Part shown: piece after piece, positions 33,586 through 34,854 of the stretch
Numbering within the stretch: the stretch's first letter is position 1
How the letters are laid out: the number at the start of each line of letters is the position of its first letter
Source: Deltaproteobacteria bacterium
GTDB taxonomy: Bacteria; Desulfobacterota; DSM-4660; Desulfatiglandales; HGW-15
Assembly: GCA_020060215.1 (NCBI GenBank)
Contig: JAGVAP010000050.1
Coordinates: 1-34,854 of the forward strand
Length of the DNA stretch: 34,854 bases
Reading direction: 5' to 3'
Notes under the pieces: model-generated
What the model saw: the letters and a program-made list of their open reading frames with translations, nothing else
Told to the model about the DNA's origin: nothing
The model's database searches: none
Position numbers and translations under genes: made by a program

Positions 33586-34131
33586 ATGGATTCCGTCCGC
33601 ATCCTCATTACCGGAGGGGCAAGATGCGGGAAGAGCGCGTTTGCGCTCCGTGTTGCGGAGGCGAAATACGCCACCAGAACCTTTGTCGCAACCGCCGTCG
33701 AGACCGACCCTGAGATGGGGGACCGCATCCAGAAACACCGTATCGAGAGGGGCGATCGTTATCGGACGATCGAAGAGCCCTTCAACCTGGGCCCCACCCT
33801 CGCGGCTCTCCCGCGGTCCGTAGAAGTGGCTGTTGTGGATTGCCTGACCGTATGGCTCGGAAACGTTTATCATCGATTCGACGGCCGTGAAGACAGGGTC
33901 CTTTCCGAGGTGAACCGACTCCTTTCCGACCTCGAGGCCGTCTCCTGCGATCTCATCCTGGTCACCAATGAGGTGGGGTGGGGGATCGTGCCCGAGCACG
34001 CCCTTGCCCGGTCGTTCAGGGATATGGCAGGATACCTGAACCGAATGGTGGCGGAGAGGTCCACCCAGGTCTTTCTGGTCTGCGCCGGGATACCCCTGGC
34101 CCTGAAAGGAGAGCTCCCGGACCCGCGTTGA
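33586..34131 (+). CDS. cobU: Adenosylcobinamide kinase / guanylyltransferase CobU
   Basis: This 181-residue enzyme phosphorylates adenosylcobinamide and then attaches GMP, in the late nucleotide-loop part of vitamin B12 synthesis or salvage. Walker A is GGARCGKSAFAL (residues about 10-21); the family usually has Ser where Cys14 stands. Also present are VDCLTVWLGN and TNEVGWGIVPEHALARSFRDMAGYLNR, which are CobU signatures. The ATG at 33586 follows AGGGAGGGAG at about 10 bases; the frame is open 77 codons further up, but that part is promoter. It stands alone, without cobS, cobT or cobC beside it, and has its own strong promoter. Confidence 0.95.
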   Translation: MDSVRILITGGARCGKSAFALRVAEAKYATRTFVATAVETDPEMGDRIQKHRIERGDRYRTIEEPFNLGPTLAALPRSVEVAVVDCLTVWLGNVYHRFDGREDRVLSEVNRLLSDLEAVSCDLILVTNEVGWGIVPEHALARSFRDMAGYLNRMVAERSTQVFLVCAGIPLALKGELPDPR

Positions 34132-34214
34132 CTCACGGAGTATTCGTGATTACCGTCCGCTCAGGGGATTTCCGCTGCAACATGCGTCTTTGATCCGGAA
34201 TTCGCTCTTTGCGC

Positions 34215-34231
34215 CTTCGTGTCTTCGTGGC
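34215..34231. repeat. Solitary arm of the CACGAAG-type palindrome
   Basis: CTTCGTGTCTTCGTGGC matches the right arm of the palindrome at 6147-6163 with one mismatch. The left arm is missing here. It lies between cobU and the DUF2845 gene. Confidence 0.55.
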
Positions 34232-34268
34232 TGTATTGGGGTAGCCTGTTACAGAAAGGAGGTTTCCG

Positions 34269-34595
34269 ATGAAGATCCCCGTTCTCCTTGCCGCCATTTG
34301 CCTTCTCCATGCCTCGACCGCCCCTGCGTCCGAATACAACAACTTCCGATGCGGCGCTGAGGTCGTCAGTCTGGGCGATTTTACGGGAAAAGTCTTCATG
34401 GAATGCGGCGAACCCTCGTGGAAGGAATCGGTAGGGTATACGGACGGTTTGCTGGAAAATCAGGTGTGGTACTACAACTGCGGCACCGATGATTTCCTCT
34501 ACGTCCTGAGGTTCGTGGGCGGGCGTCTCAAGAAGATAGAGTCACAAGGCTACGGTTCCGGATCGTCGGACTGCTGCGGCCCCAGGAACCGCTGA
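34269..34595 (+). CDS. DUF2845 secreted small protein
   Basis: This 108-residue protein has a classic signal peptide (MKIPVLLAAICLLHASTAPAS, cleavage near residue 20-21). The mature part, FRCGAEVVSLGDFTGKVFMECGEPSWKE and VWYYNCGTDDFLYVLRFVGGRLKKIE, matches DUF2845, small periplasmic proteins of unknown function related to beta-barrel-assembly SmpA-like folds. Six Cys residues follow the cleavage site, so disulfides are likely. It has a perfect AAAGGAGGT ribosome site 5 bases before ATG. It is the last complete gene and converges on trpS. Confidence 0.82.
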   Translation: MKIPVLLAAICLLHASTAPASEYNNFRCGAEVVSLGDFTGKVFMECGEPSWKESVGYTDGLLENQVWYYNCGTDDFLYVLRFVGGRLKKIESQGYGSGSSDCCGPRNR

Positions 34596-34668
34596 CGGGG
34601 CTGACCCCAGGGAATGCCAAGGTGGAGTTCCCTCGCCCAGCCTCGATCTTCACCAGATCATGAACCTG

Positions 34669-34854
34669 TCAATAGCAGAGTCCGGTCCTCTTTCGCACCA
34701 GTTCAAGGGTGGGCCGCGCCAGGCTCCTGGCCTTCTCCGCCCCCCTCCTCAGGATGGTCCGGATCCCCTCCGGATCGCGCGCCAGCTCGCTCCTCCTGGC
34801 GCGGGCCCCTCTGAAGTGGCCCAGCACCCTCTCAAAGAGATCCTTTTTGACATC
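34669..34854 (-). CDS. trpS: Tryptophan-tRNA ligase TrpS, C-terminal fragment
   Basis: On the minus strand the frame is open from the window end to TGA at 34671-34669, giving 61 residues. They read DVKKDLFERVLGHFRGARAR, then RSELARDPEGIRTILRRGAEKARSLARPTLELVRKRTGLCY. This matches the C-terminal helices of bacterial TrpS, where LREGAEKARxxAxxTLxxVxxxxGL is typical. The catalytic part (HIGH and KMSKS) lies beyond the window. The match is short, so the call is good but not certain. Confidence 0.8.
   Translation of the reverse strand, partial: DVKKDLFERVLGHFRGARARRSELARDPEGIRTILRRGAEKARSLARPTLELVRKRTGLCY

Noticed and set aside
1..34854. CRISPR array, tRNA or rRNA genes
   Set aside because: No regularly spaced repeats of the right length, no cloverleaf with a CCA-type end and no rRNA signature were seen; the short tandem repeats found are 7- and 14-bp units.

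Overview
The window looks like a chromosomal stretch of a GC-rich, Gram-negative-type bacterium. A Desulfobacterota (deltaproteobacterial) or related anaerobic/microaerophilic lineage is my best guess. It rests on the gene mix: TreS-maltokinase, TreT with a DUF5752 protein, a DksA-like zinc-finger protein, a CcoI-type ATPase, UbiE, a DUF2845 exported protein and many NarL-type regulators. It also rests on the many small palindromic repeats between genes. There is no marker gene that fixes the taxon. I see no rRNA, tRNA, CRISPR array, integrase, transposase or phage gene.

Layout. 1-7434 (+) is a glycogen/trehalose block: a trehalose synthase-maltokinase fusion cut by the window start, glycogen branching enzyme GlgB, a DUF5752 protein and the glycosyltransferase TreT. 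7566-9520 holds a site-2-protease-like M50 peptidase with CBS domains (-) and two small unknown proteins (+). 9580-13400 (-) has an RpoD/RpoS-like sigma factor and a tightly overlapping UbiE, methyltransferase and UbiA-type prenyltransferase operon. 13749-17015 has a cytochrome b5-like/DUF2231 membrane protein (+) converging on a CcoI/FixI copper ATPase (-). 17076-22588 (-) is a stress and proteostasis run: phasin-like protein, zinc-finger/BON fusion, KhpA, UspA-like protein, LonB/LonC-type protease and a small unknown protein.

22914-24082 holds a small unknown protein (+) and an endonuclease/exonuclease/phosphatase-family enzyme (-). 24083-28773 is a signalling island. It contains a PAS histidine kinase broken by two frameshifts and coupled to a NarL-type regulator, a receiver-kinase fusion, a STAS-like protein, and a second NarL-type regulator on the other strand. 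29211-31198 (+) has a bacterial eRF1-like (baeRF) protein and a lytic transglycosylase. 31217-33320 (-) has a GT20 trehalose-phosphate synthase coupled to a small winged-helix-like protein. 33586-34595 (+) has CobU and a DUF2845 secreted protein. The window ends inside trpS (-).

Taken together, the region reads as a stress-survival neighbourhood. It has three different trehalose-forming enzymes plus glycogen branching, an alternative sigma factor, USP/Lon/KhpA/DksA-like/eRF1-like factors, and sensor kinases with little or no visible input domain. The least explained items are the DUF5752 partner of TreT, the DksA-BON fusion, the STAS-like protein without the phosphorylatable serine, the HP-to-HF change in the copper ATPase, the doubly frameshifted kinase, and several families of intergenic palindromes.
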